Positions 7,739 through 17,393 of a DNA stretch of 42,509 nt are shown in pieces. The first letter of the stretch is position 1. Each line of letters opens with the position of its first letter. The notes below the pieces were generated by a model. The model did not search any database. It was not told where the DNA came from and worked only from the letters and a program-made list of their open reading frames with translations. This DNA is from Kocuria varians (GTDB lineage: Bacteria > Actinomycetota > Actinomycetes > Actinomycetales > Micrococcaceae): contig NZ_BJNW01000025.1 in the NCBI RefSeq assembly GCF_006539885.1, forward strand, positions 1 to 42,509, read 5' to 3'. The translations under genes were made by a program, and so were the position numbers.

Positions 7739-9655
7739 TCAGTTCTCCTCTCCTGCGCCGGGGTACGACGACGCCGGACCGCCCGTTGTCCGCCCCGGCC
7801 CACTGTGGGCGCGGGGACCGTCCTCGCGCTGCGTCCCGGGGGCGCGTCCCTCGGGGTCGTGCTCCGCGGCGGTGGTGCGGGGCGTCGAGGAGCCGCCGCG
7901 CGGCGTCGTCGTCCCGGGGCCTGCCGCGCTGCCCAGGGGCAGCTCCACGACGACCTCCGTGGGACCGCCCACGGGGGAGTTCACGAAGAACCGTCCCCCG
8001 GCGGAGCGGATCCGGTCCTGGATCCCCGAGAGGCCCCCGCCGGGCACCACGCGGGCGCCGCCGCGGCCGGTGTCCCGGACGCCCGCGACCACCACCGTGG
8101 TGCCGGGCACGGGACCGTCCTGCAGGGACACGGCGACCTCCGCGGAACGGGCACCGGAGTGCTTGACCGCGTTGGTGAGGCTCTCCGAGACGGCGAAGTA
8201 GACGGCCGCCTCCGTGCGCGGTTCCAGGCGGGGGACGGTCACGGCCACGTCCACGGGGAAGGGGGCCTGCGCGGCCACGGCGGACAGGGCGGCGTCGAGT
8301 CCCCGGTCCTCGAGCACCGCGGGGTGGAAGCCGCGGGCCAGCCGGCGCAGCTCGGTGATCGCGGCCTTGGTGGTGCCGTGGGCCTCCGCCACGAGCTCCT
8401 TGGCGGCCGCGGGGTCCGTGTCGATCTTGGACTTGGCCATCGAGAGGTTCATGGCCACCGAGACCAGCTGGGGCTGGACGCCGTCGTGCAGGTCCCGCTC
8501 GATGCGCGAGCGCTCCGTCTCCGAACCGCGCACTGCGGCCTCCTTGGCGGCGGACTCGTACTCGGCGCGGCGCCGGGACTCCGCGGCCTCACGACGCAGC
8601 CGCACGGCCTCGCTCTGGCGCAGCAGACCCGCGGACAGCCCCCGGTGCGCGAGCGTCACGAGCACGCCCAGCAGGATGCTCAGCACCACGGCGAGCACGG
8701 CCCCGACCACGAGCGTCCACACGGGAAGGTTCCCGGCGCGCTCCAGCCCGTGCACCACCACGGAGTCGCTCGGCATGAAGATCGGGGCGAGCATCCCGGC
8801 GATCCCGGCGCCCACCACCAGCCACGGCAGCAGGGCCACCCAGCCCAGGGCGCACGTGAGCACCAGGTGCAGCATCCCGAGCCACAGCGGGCCGTCGCTG
8901 AGGTCCAGCCAGACCTGGTGGGGGATCCGCAGCCAGTCGCTGCGCGGACTGCGGCGGCGCCGCGGGTCCCGGATGTCCAGACCGAACGACGATGCCGAAC
9001 GCCGCCGTTCCAGCCACACCGCCGCCACCATCACGTACACGGTCGCGGCGAGCACCAGCACCCCGAGGCCCAGCACCGGGAGGGTCATGACGCCCGCCAC
9101 GACCATCGCGCCGATCAGCGTGAGCAGCGCGAAGTTCAGCACCGCGTCCACCACCAGGTCCAGGCCGCCGAAGATCAGCGTCTTGGGGGAGAGCATGCGC
9201 CACTCGCGAACCGCGCCGTCGCCGGTGCCCGGGGCCAGGTCGCGGCCGGCCGACGCCGTGCTGGCGCCGACGCCGCGCAGGGCCTGCTGGGCGCGCGGAG
9301 CCTGCGCGGCCGGGGCCTGGGTGGCAGACATCGGAGCGCCCGGCACCCGGGTGTGGGGCGGGCTCTGCGCGCCGCGCAGGGCGCCGTAGCCGGCTCCACC
9401 GACCGGGGGAAGGGGGCGCGTTTCGTCCGAGGCCGGGGGAAGCGGCCGCGTGCCCTCGGTGCTCGACGGCAGGGCGCGCGTCGCCTCGGAGGCGGAGGGT
9501 ATGGGCTGCGTGGCGTCGTCGTCCTCGCGGGATGCCGCGGGGAGCGGGCGGGTCCTGCCGTCAACCGGGGGAAGCGGCTGTGTCTCGTCCGTGGCCGGGG
9601 GAAGCGGTTCGGTGGCGTCCCACGGCGGGGTGGGCTGCGAGGCTGGTGTGCTCAT
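7739..9655 (-). CDS. HisKA_3 sensor histidine kinase with repetitive N-terminus
   Basis: A 638-residue NarL-type kinase. Residues about 10-90 hold a degenerate repeat of T-x-P-L-P-P/A. About 165-370 contain several membrane segments resembling the 'putative sensor' domain found on actinobacterial kinases. The dimerisation box ERDLHDGVQPQL carries His390, followed by an HATPase domain with ESLTNAVKHSG (N box) and DTGRGG/GLSGIQDRI (G boxes). The start at 9655 (MSTPASQP) is chosen because GGAGG lies five bases upstream. It heads the operon kinase, response regulator, DUF4097 protein, an arrangement like cell-envelope stress systems. The signal is not evident. Confidence 0.9.
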   Translation of the reverse strand: MSTPASQPTPPWDATEPLPPATDETQPLPPVDGRTRPLPAASREDDDATQPIPSASEATRALPSSTEGTRPLPPASDETRPLPPVGGAGYGALRGAQSPPHTRVPGAPMSATQAPAAQAPRAQQALRGVGASTASAGRDLAPGTGDGAVREWRMLSPKTLIFGGLDLVVDAVLNFALLTLIGAMVVAGVMTLPVLGLGVLVLAATVYVMVAAVWLERRRSASSFGLDIRDPRRRRSPRSDWLRIPHQVWLDLSDGPLWLGMLHLVLTCALGWVALLPWLVVGAGIAGMLAPIFMPSDSVVVHGLERAGNLPVWTLVVGAVLAVVLSILLGVLVTLAHRGLSAGLLRQSEAVRLRREAAESRRRAEYESAAKEAAVRGSETERSRIERDLHDGVQPQLVSVAMNLSMAKSKIDTDPAAAKELVAEAHGTTKAAITELRRLARGFHPAVLEDRGLDAALSAVAAQAPFPVDVAVTVPRLEPRTEAAVYFAVSESLTNAVKHSGARSAEVAVSLQDGPVPGTTVVVAGVRDTGRGGARVVPGGGLSGIQDRIRSAGGRFFVNSPVGGPTEVVVELPLGSAAGPGTTTPRGGSSTPRTTAAEHDPEGRAPGTQREDGPRAHSGPGRTTGGPASSYPGAGEEN

Positions 9656-9777
9656 GGCCTCCACGCTACGGACAACCCGGGCCGTGGCGCGCCAGAGCTG
9701 TCCACCGGGTCCGGGTGGGGTTTTCCGCACCGTGGCCCGCGCGCGGCAACCTCCCTCCACGCTCGCGCGTCCCGCCC

Positions 9778-9812
9778 GTGACGCAGCGCACTCCCGCCCT
9801 AGAGTGAGCCTC
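9778..9812 (+). promoter_or_regulatory. Leaderless promoter of the acyltransferase gene
   Basis: GTGACG (9778-9783), a 16-base spacer and TAGAGT (9800-9805) put the transcription start at about the A of the ATG at 9813, implying a leaderless mRNA. No Shine-Dalgarno sequence precedes the ATG, which fits. Confidence 0.55.
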
Positions 9813-11258
9813 ATGCAGCACGATCTCGTCGCCGCCGGGGAGCCCGGTCGGCAGGAGGTGCTGGCCACCGGCACGGAGGACCCGACTGCGCCGCCCCGGC
9901 CTCAGGTGGAGCGCGATCCCGCCCTGGACGCCGCCCGTGTGGGGTGCGTGATCGCGGTCGTGTGCATCCACATCCTCATGGTCACGCTCACCGCGGACCC
10001 GGCCAGCGGTGAGCTGCGCTCCGTGCTCGTGCCCACGCGGCAGTCCTGGTACTGGTGGGCCACCTGGATCTTCCAGATCATGCCCCTGTTCTTCGTGGTG
10101 GGTGGGGCGTCCGCGGCGGGGGCGTGGCGGCGTCGTCGTGCGGAAGGCATGGAATCGGCGGAGTACGTGCGCGAGCGCGCCCTGCGGCTCGTGCAGCCCG
10201 CAGCCCTGCTGTGGTGCGCGTTCGCTCTCGGGGCGGGTGCCGCGCTCGCGGCGGGCGTGGGGCCCGAGCTCGTGACGTTCGCGCTGTCCGGGATGGGCAT
10301 GGCGCTGTGGTTCCTGGCCGCGTACCTGATCTGCCAGGCGGTCACCCCCGCGTTCCTCGCCCTGCACGAGCGCATGGGGTGGGTGTGGTGCTGGGTGCTG
10401 CTCTCGTGCACCGTGGCGGTGGACATCCTGCCGATCACCACCGGGGAGCCCTGGTGGGGGCTGCTCAACATGGTCTTCGTGTGGCCGCTCGTGCAGCAGC
10501 TCGGGTTCTTCCGCGCGGACGGGTGGTTCGCGGCCCGTTCCCGCCTCACCCTCGTGGCGCTCGCGGCGGCCGGCTACGCGCTGCTCGGGGTGTGCGTGGC
10601 CTCCGGCGACTACGCCCCGGACATGCTCACCAACCTCAACCCGCCCACCGTGTGCATGGTGCTGCTGGGCTTCTCGCAGGCCTCCCTGCTGGAAGTGGCT
10701 TCACCCGCGCTGGCCCGGCTCATGCGCGCGCCAGCCGCCCGGGCAGTCGCCCACGTGGTGGGCACCCGCGCGATGACCATCTACCTGTGGCACCTGCCCG
10801 TGGTCGTGGCGGTCATGGCCGCGTGGTTCTTCGCCGGCGGCCACGACCCCGTCCCCGGCTCCGCCGCGTGGTGGCTGCTGCGGATCCCCCTGGGCCTCGT
10901 GTGCTGGGTGGTGGTGCTGCTCGTGGCCACGGCGCTGCGCCGGGGCGAGACGGCGTCGGTCGAGCCGTGGGGCGCGCGCCCGCTGTCCGGGACCGCCGTG
11001 TTCCTGGCGGTGGTGTGCGGGGTGGTGCCCCCGCTCGTGGAGATCGTCACGTGGCTGAACATGCCGCTCGTGGTGGCGGGGGCGCTGGGGGCGGTGCTCG
11101 CCGTCGTCGTGCTGCGCTCCGGGCAGGTGCACCCGGAGGGCGGTCAGACCCGCGGCGTAGGATCGGGCCCGCCATCGTCCCGTGGTGCCCTGCGAGGACC
11201 TCGTGCGGGCGGCCACGGTGACATCGACCGGGGGCACACCCCCGCGAAGAGGAGATGA
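9813..11258 (+). CDS. Acyltransferase-3 family membrane protein
   Basis: A 481-residue polytopic membrane protein of the acyltransferase-3 (OafA/WecH-like) family, which moves acyl groups onto sugars, peptidoglycan or lipids at the membrane. Seen: a charged N-terminus with the family's opening pattern (RDPALDAARVGCVIAVVCIHILM, here split by position: DPALDAARVG then VVCIHIL), about ten hydrophobic segments, and a late IYLWHLPVVV segment typical of the family. The start at 9813 is supported by the leaderless promoter. The longer frame from 9450 runs through the divergent kinase gene and is rejected. The stop lies 4 bases before hchA, whose ribosome site is inside this gene. The acyl acceptor is unknown. 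Confidence 0.82.
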   Translation: MQHDLVAAGEPGRQEVLATGTEDPTAPPRPQVERDPALDAARVGCVIAVVCIHILMVTLTADPASGELRSVLVPTRQSWYWWATWIFQIMPLFFVVGGASAAGAWRRRRAEGMESAEYVRERALRLVQPAALLWCAFALGAGAALAAGVGPELVTFALSGMGMALWFLAAYLICQAVTPAFLALHERMGWVWCWVLLSCTVAVDILPITTGEPWWGLLNMVFVWPLVQQLGFFRADGWFAARSRLTLVALAAAGYALLGVCVASGDYAPDMLTNLNPPTVCMVLLGFSQASLLEVASPALARLMRAPAARAVAHVVGTRAMTIYLWHLPVVVAVMAAWFFAGGHDPVPGSAAWWLLRIPLGLVCWVVVLLVATALRRGETASVEPWGARPLSGTAVFLAVVCGVVPPLVEIVTWLNMPLVVAGALGAVLAVVVLRSGQVHPEGGQTRGVGSGPPSSRGALRGPRAGGHGDIDRGHTPAKRR

Positions 11259-11262
11259 TCGC

Positions 11263-12120
11263 ATGGCTTCCAAGGAACCGGTGCGCGACAGCGCCGAGCA
11301 CAACGCCTACTTCCCGTCCGAGTACTCGCTGGGCCAGTACGTGGCCCCCACCACGGACTTCGACGGCGCGAAGGGCGTCCCCACGGTCTCGTCCGGACCG
11401 CGCAAGATCCTGACCGTCCTCACGGACGAGCGCTACCTGCCCCTGCAGGACGACATCTACTTCTCCACGGGCAACCACCCGGTGGAGACCCTGCTCCCGC
11501 TCATGCACCTGCGCGCCGCGGGCTACGAGACGGACGTGGCCACCTTCTCGGGCAACCTCGCCAAGTTCGAGCTGTGGGCCATGCCGGAGAAGGACGACGC
11601 CGTGCAGCAGGCCTGGGAGGAGCTGCGCCCGCAGTTCGAGCGCCCGCAGACGCTCTCGGAGATCGCAGACGGCCTCGGCGAGGACAGCGACTACGCCGCC
11701 GTGTTCATCCCCGGCGGCCACGGTGCCACCATCAACCTCGCGGACAGCCCGGAGGTGGGCCGCGTGCTCGCCTGGGCCCTGGAGAACGAGCGGCCCGTGA
11801 TCACCCTGTGCCACGGTCCGGCCGCCCTGCTCTCGGCGGTGGGTCCGGACGGCAAGAACCTGTTCGCCGGCTACGAGGTCACGGTCTTCCCGGACGCCCT
11901 GGACTCCGGGCCCAACATCGAGATCGGCTACCTCCCGGGCCGGATGACCTGGCTCGTGGCGGACGGGCTCACCAAGGCCGGGCTCACGGTGCTCAACGAC
12001 GACATGACCGGCAAGGTCCACAAGGACCGCCGTCTGCTCACCGGCGACAGCCCCCTGGCCTCCAACGCGCTGGGCCGCCTCGCGGTGGAGACCCTCACGG
12101 GCTCCACCTACGCGGACTGA
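11263..12120 (+). CDS. hchA: Hsp31/HchA glyoxalase III-type DJ-1 family protein
   Basis: A 285-residue protein, matching the 283 residues of E. coli HchA. That family combines holding-chaperone activity with glutathione-independent glyoxalase III (methylglyoxal to lactate) and has been reported to act on glycated substrates. The catalytic pair is Cys183-His184 (ITLCHGPAALL); GNHPVET and GGHGA match the metal/active-site region, and PDALDSGPNIEIGYLPG follows as in Hsp31. AGGAG six bases or so upstream of ATG 11263 fixes the start; the frame from 11182 lacks a ribosome site. Coupled to the acyltransferase (4-base gap). It is convergent with lysX; no clear hairpin is seen in the 32-base gap. Confidence 0.92.
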   Translation: MASKEPVRDSAEHNAYFPSEYSLGQYVAPTTDFDGAKGVPTVSSGPRKILTVLTDERYLPLQDDIYFSTGNHPVETLLPLMHLRAAGYETDVATFSGNLAKFELWAMPEKDDAVQQAWEELRPQFERPQTLSEIADGLGEDSDYAAVFIPGGHGATINLADSPEVGRVLAWALENERPVITLCHGPAALLSAVGPDGKNLFAGYEVTVFPDALDSGPNIEIGYLPGRMTWLVADGLTKAGLTVLNDDMTGKVHKDRRLLTGDSPLASNALGRLAVETLTGSTYAD

Positions 12121-12152
12121 GCACTCCTCGTCCTCCCCGGTCTTCTCCCGGC

Positions 12153-15100
12153 TCAGCCCTGCTCGTTCGGGCGGGTGAACGGGAAGGCCAGGGTGGCGCG
12201 GATGTTGGTGCCCGTGAGCATCATGATCAGCCGGTCCACGCCGATGCCCAGACCGCCCGTGGGAGGCATCGCGTACTCCAGTGCCGTGAGGAAGTTCTCG
12301 TCCACCTCCATGGCCTCCGGGTCCCCGGCGGCCGCCTTGAAGGACTGCTCGGTCAGGCGGTTGCGCTGGTCCACCGGGTCCACGAGCTCCGAGTCGGCCG
12401 TGCCGATCTCCGCGCCGAACGCCACGAGGTCCCACCGCTCCGAGAGCTTGGGGTCCGTGCGGTGCGTGCGCGTGAGCGGGGAGGTCTCCAGCGGGAAGTC
12501 CGTGTAGAACACCGGCAGGGTGGTCTGGCCCTCCACGAGCTCGTCGTAGAGCTCCAGGACCACTTCACCGGCGGTCATGGTCTCGGTCCAGTGGACGTCG
12601 TGCGCCGAGGCCACCCGCCGCACCTCCTCCACGGGGGTGTCCGAGGTGAGCAGCGTGCCGGTCGCCTCGGAGATGGCCTGGTGCACGGGGATCACGGGCC
12701 ACTCGTGGTCCAGGGGGATCCGGGTCTCGCCGCCCTTCCCGTCCGGGCGGACCGCGACGGGCTCGCAGTGGATCGCCGTGGCGACCTCCAGGATGAGGTC
12801 CCGGGTCAGCACCCGCATGGTGTTGTAGTCCCCGTGGGCCGCGTCGGCCTCCACGGACGTGAACTCCGGGTTGTGGGTGGCGTCCGCGCCCTCGTTGCGG
12901 AAGTTGCGGTTGAGCTCGAAGATCCTGTCCATGCCACCCACGCACAGGTGCTTCAGGTACAGCTCCGGCGCGATCCGCAGGTAGAGGTCCGCGTTGTACG
13001 CATTGATGTGCGTGAGGAACGGGCGGGCGCTCGCACCACCGTGCACTGCATGCAGCATGGGGGTCTCCACCTCCATGTAGCCGCGGTCCATGAAGGAGCG
13101 GCGCATGGCCGCGATGCCGCGCGAACGGGCCCGCAGCAGGGCCGAGGACTCCTTGTTCACGATGAGGTCCAGGTAGCGCTGGCGCACCCGGGCCTCCGGG
13201 TTGGTGAAGCCGGTGTGGTCGCTGGGGACCGGGCGCAGGGACTTGGAGGCCATGGCCCAGGACGTCGCCAGCAGGGACGGTTCCCCCTTGCGGCTGCGGC
13301 CCAGGATGCCGGTCACGGAGATCTGGTCGCCCACGTCCACCGTGCGCCGCCACAGCCGCAGCAGCTCCGGGTCCATGACATCCGCCTCCAGGATCACCTG
13401 CAGCCGAACGTCCCGTTCCTCGATCACGGCGAAGGCGACGCCGCCGAAGTCGCGCAGGGCGCGCACGCGCCCCCCCGAGCGAGACCACGCCGGCCGAGGC
13501 GGCGTCGTCGTCCGCGAAGAACTCGAGCGCCCGCGTGAGGGGCATGGTGTACGGGACCTCCACGGGGTAGGGCTCCATGCCCGCCTCGCGCAGGACGTCC
13601 AGCTTGGCGTGGCGCACGCGCTGCTGCTCGTTCAGGTGGCGCACGGGGCGCGAGGGCGTGAGCAGCTCCTTGTCCTGGGCGATGGCCAGGTCCGCGAGCG
13701 GCGTCATGGTGCCGTCCGGCGCGGCGACGAGCGTCTCGCCGTCGTGACCGGCATGCGGCGCGGGACCGGGCAGGAAGCCCTCCGCGCGGCCGGTCGCGAT
13801 GCCGATCACGGGCAGGTCCGCGGCGTTGCCGTAGCACAGGAAACGGCTGTCCCAGCGGGGCAGGTACTTGGCGTTGGCCTCGTAGAGCGACTCGAGCTGC
13901 CAGAAGCGGTTGCCCCAAGAGAGCACCCGGTCCGCGATCCGCACGCCCAGGCCGGCTCCCACCTTGTCCGCGCCGGTGAAGACGGAGCGGAACATCGCGA
14001 AGTTCAGCGAGACCTCCCGCACGCCCAGGTCCCCGCCCTCCTCGGCGAGCGCGGCGACCATGGCCTCGTTGACGCCGTTGGGGGCGTCCGGGGAGCGCCG
14101 CATCAGGTCCAGGGACAGACCCCGTGTGCCCCACGGGACGTAGGACTGCAGGGCGACGATCTCGCCGACGGCGTCACGTACCAGCACCGCCACGCAGCGG
14201 CCGTCCGTGCGGTCCGCGAGCCGGTTCAGCGCCATGGAGAAGCCGCGGTCCGCCTCGTCCCCGCGCTACTTCTCGGACAGCTCGATGATCTGCTGCATGG
14301 TGGCGGCGTCCAGCTGGCTGTGGCGCTCCACGGTGACGGTGCAGCCGGCCTCGCGCACGCGCGCCACGGCCCGCTTGACCGGGCGCATGGTGCGGCCCTC
14401 CAGGGTGAAGGAGTCGGTCTCCAGCACGGCCTCGTCGCCCAGGGGACGGGCGCGCAGACCGGCGGCCACGTACGCCTCGGCGCCCGTCTCGGACGCGGAG
14501 AGTACAGCCATGCGCCACGCGTGCTCACGGCACTCGCGCTTCCACGCGGCAATCGCCTCGGGCCACGCGTCGTGGGGGCCCAGGGGATCGCCGGAGGCCA
14601 GGCACACGGAGCCGAGCACCCGGTAGGAGACCGCGGCGCGACCGTCCGGGGAGAAGATCACGGACTTGTCGCGGCGGGTCGCGAAGTAGCCCAGGGAGTC
14701 CTGGTTGCCGTTCGTGGCGAGCATCCGGCGGATGCGCAGCTCGTCCTCGGGGCTGACGAGCTCGGAACGCTGCGCGGACTGCGTGAACTGCCACACGGAC
14801 CAGAAGAGGGCGGCCGCACCCAGCACGCCGCCGAGGGTCGCGAGCCAGTGCGGACCGGGCGAGCCGTCCGAGATGCTGCGCGGCAGGGACAGACCCGTGA
14901 CGCTGCGGAACGAGAACCACAGGTGCTCCACGCCGTGCAGGTGTCCCGGAACCAGCCAGGAGGCGGCGAAGACGAGCGCGATGGCCAGCAGCAGCCCGGC
15001 CGCCAGGGTCAGCAGAGCGCGCCGCAGGGCGCCGTGGCGCATGCGCGCCGGGAAGTCCCTGCGCCGCACGATGAACGCGACCGTCCACGCCACGGTGATG

Positions 15101-15459
15101 AGAACTCCGGCCGCGAGAAGGACGCCGTCCAGGGGACTGAGCTCGTCCTCGAACCCGTCCAGTAGCATCACGACCATCGCCGCGGCGAAGACCAGCAGCT
15201 CCAGGACCAGGGTCCCCAGTGCGATCACCCACGCGAAGCGCAGGCCCCGGCGCAGGGAGGTGCCCACGATGAGCAGGCTCAGCGCCAGGAACAGGTTCGG
15301 CCCCGAGGGCACGCCCAGGGTGGTGAAGATGTCGTCCACCAGGGGCACACCGTGCTGGTGCGCGAACGGGATCGACACGAATGACCACAGTGCGGCCAGC
15401 AGCACGAGCGTGCTCGACAGGCGTGGCAGGAGGTCACGGGATGGCTTCATCGAGGTCAC
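12153..15459 (-). pseudogene. lysX: lysX-type lysylphosphatidylglycerol synthetase/lysyl-tRNA synthetase, broken twice
   Basis: Joined, the pieces make one protein of about 1,100 residues, like mycobacterial LysX, which ligates Lys to tRNA and transfers it to phosphatidylglycerol. N-terminal piece (15459-14266): about seven membrane segments and the start of the DUF2156 transferase domain, 397 residues, ending at an in-frame TAG (14266-14268). The same frame resumes at once (RGDEADRGFSMALNRL) through the rest of DUF2156 to the OB-fold. At 13470-13476 a run of seven C's (G's on the coding strand) shifts the frame; with six, ...VVSLGGRVRALRDFGG reads through into the LysRS core with motif 1 (RGYMEVETPML), motif 2 (RNFRNEGADATHNPEFT) and motif 3 (GLGIGVDRLIMML), ending at 12153. 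The start is GTG with GGAGA just upstream; ATG 15450 is an alternative. Real decay and sequencing error both remain possible. Confidence 0.85.
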
Positions 15460-15577
15460 TTTCTCCGATCGGCGGCGCGGCGGCGGACACGGGAGCGTCC
15501 GGGGTGGGTCACCGCCCCCTTGTCTATCAACGACGGGCCGTGCTGGGCGGCGGGTGCGGGCCCCGGGTGAGCTGCCG

Positions 15578-16501
15578 CTACGCCGGCCGGGACAGGTGCT
15601 CCGTAATCAGCGGGAGCAGCCGGGGGACGGCGAGCGGGTGCACCTGGTGCCCCATCCCGGGGATCGAGACGAAGCGCGCCCCCGGGATCGCGCGGGCGGT
15701 CGCGGGACCGCCGTCCGGGCGCACGATCCGGTCGTGGTCGCCGTGGATCACGAGCGTGGGTGCGGTGATGCGGGCCAGCGCCGCGGTGCGGTTGCCGGAG
15801 GCCCGGATCGCCCCGATCTGACGACGCATCCCGGCGGCCTCGTGGCGCGGGTCCAGGCTGCGGTCCCAGTGGGTCTGTGCGAGCTACCTCTCGTGGGCGA
15901 GGTCCGCCGGGAGCCCTGGCCCTGCCAGGTGTCGGGACATCACCAGACGGGTACGCACGTACATCCGTCGTGTCCTCGCCCCGGGCAGCACGAGCATGGC
16001 TGCGGTGGACGCGGCGACCGTTCCCACGGAGGGGTCCCCGGTGGTGGAGCACAGCGAGATCAGCCGCCGCACCAGCTCCGGGTGGTGGCTCGCCAGCGAC
16101 TGGGCGATCATCCCCCCCAGGGAGAAGCCCAGCACGTCCGCGCGCTCCACGCCGAGCACACCCAGGGTGTCCGCGACGTCCTGAGACATGTCCTCCACGG
16201 CATACTGGCCCTCCGGCAGGCGGCCGTTCAGCAGCTGCCGGGCGGTCGGTGGCGGGGTCTGCGCGCGGAAGGACCAACCCTCGTCGCGGTTGTCGAAGCG
16301 GATCACCCGGTGGCCCAGGGCGGTCAGCCCGTGCGCCAGGGTGTCCGGCCACGTGGTGAGGTCGAAGCCCAGGCCGGTGAGCAGCACCACGGGTGCGCCG
16401 TCGGGAGGACCGTCCAGGCGGACGCACATGAACCGGGCGCCGTCCAGGGGGACCACGCGCTCATCCGGCGTGGGGCAGCTGGGCTGGGTTGAGTCGTTCA
16501 C
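15578..16501 (-). pseudogene. Alpha/beta hydrolase interrupted by an in-frame amber codon
   Basis: Read through, this is a 307-residue alpha/beta-fold hydrolase. The nucleophile elbow GFSLGG lies in the first part; the expected Asp (PTLVIHGDHDRIV) and His (GMGHQVH) are in the last third. A TAG at 15884-15886 (codon 206) separates them without a frame change, so the short product (205 residues) would lack two catalytic residues. The sequence on both sides fits one continuous domain (LAHER, then LAQTHWDRSLDP). It starts GTG at 16501, sharing four bases with the stop of the upstream gntR gene (GTGA), which implies translational coupling. Either a pseudogene, a sequencing error, or two fragments. 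The substrate is unknown. Confidence 0.75.
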
Positions 16502-17205
16502 AGCACCTGGCGGATGTGGTTCTCGAAGTCCTGCACGTGCCGGCGCATGATCTCCTGCGCGGCGTCGGCATCCCCGTCCAGGACGGCGTGCAGCAGGGAG
16601 GTGTGCACCTCGATGTGCCCGTGCAGCTGCGGCATCCGGTCCGCGACCATGCACCAGATGCGGGTGGCCAGGTTGCTGTAGCGCACCAGCGTGTCCTCCA
16701 AATGGGAGTTGCCGGCGGCGGCGTAGATCGCGCGGTGCACCTGGTTGTCCCAGCGCAGGGCGCCGTTGTGCCGTAGCTCGTCCTGCCGCACGACGCTCAG
16801 CTTCGCGGCAAGGACCTCGATCTCCTCGCGCTCCCTCCCGCCCCGTCGTTCGGCGGCCAGCTTGGCGGCGAGCGGTTCCAGCACCTCCCGCACCTGCGAG
16901 ATCTCGGAGAGGGTGGTGATGTCCACGGTGCTCGCGAAGGTCCCCCGGCGCGGGTAGGTGACCACCAGGTGCTCGGACTCCAGGCGTTTGATGGCCTCCC
17001 GCACCGGCGTGCGCCCCATCTCCATCTCGACCGAGAGCCGCCCCTCATTGAGCGGCATGCCGGGGACGATGTCCATGAAGATCAGCCTGTCCCGCAGCTG
17101 GCGGAAGGCACGGTCCGCCAGGGAGGTCTGCTCGCCGGGAGCCTGAGCACGGGCCGACGACGTCTCGGGCGCGGGGGATGCAGCGGCGGGAGGGTGAGGG
17201 GTCAT
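16498..17205 (-). CDS. GntR-family transcriptional regulator, FCD domain
   Basis: A 235-residue regulator. A disordered N-terminus (about 1-30) precedes a winged helix-turn-helix (LADRAFRQLRDRLIF through GRTPVREAIKRLESEHLVV) and then an all-helical FCD ligand domain (SEISQVREVLEPLAAKLAAERR to MRRHVQDFENHIRQVL), with candidate metal-site residues Asp/His in RWDNQVHRAIY and HTSLLHAVLDGD. FCD members sense small organic acids. The start at 17205 (MTPHPPAAAS) is preceded by TACAGT (17220-17215), suggesting a short leader or leaderless message; no ribosome site is seen. It overlaps the hydrolase start and lies upstream of it. Whether it also acts on the sox operon is unknown. Confidence 0.88.
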   Translation of the reverse strand: MTPHPPAAASPAPETSSARAQAPGEQTSLADRAFRQLRDRLIFMDIVPGMPLNEGRLSVEMEMGRTPVREAIKRLESEHLVVTYPRRGTFASTVDITTLSEISQVREVLEPLAAKLAAERRGGREREEIEVLAAKLSVVRQDELRHNGALRWDNQVHRAIYAAAGNSHLEDTLVRYSNLATRIWCMVADRMPQLHGHIEVHTSLLHAVLDGDADAAQEIMRRHVQDFENHIRQVL

Positions 17206-17393
17206 GGTGGGAACACTGTAGCTTTCGACTCGATCGGGCAGCCCGGTCAAGAGCGGGCGCAGTCGGGAAGGTACCACTCGGCAGGCAGGCAGGCGCGGTC
17301 AGCGGGGCCGGCGCCGCGGAGGCGAGGCCCGGCGGGCACGCGGCGGGGCGGCGTCGTCGTCCGGGCATAGCCTGGCCCACGCCGCCGGTCCTC

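Noticed and set aside
12153-16501. Reassignment or suppression of TAG as a sense codon
   Set aside because: TAG is the ordinary stop of the M23 peptidase (2656-2658), response regulator and xdhC genes in this same window, and no suppressor tRNA or pyrrolysine genes are seen.
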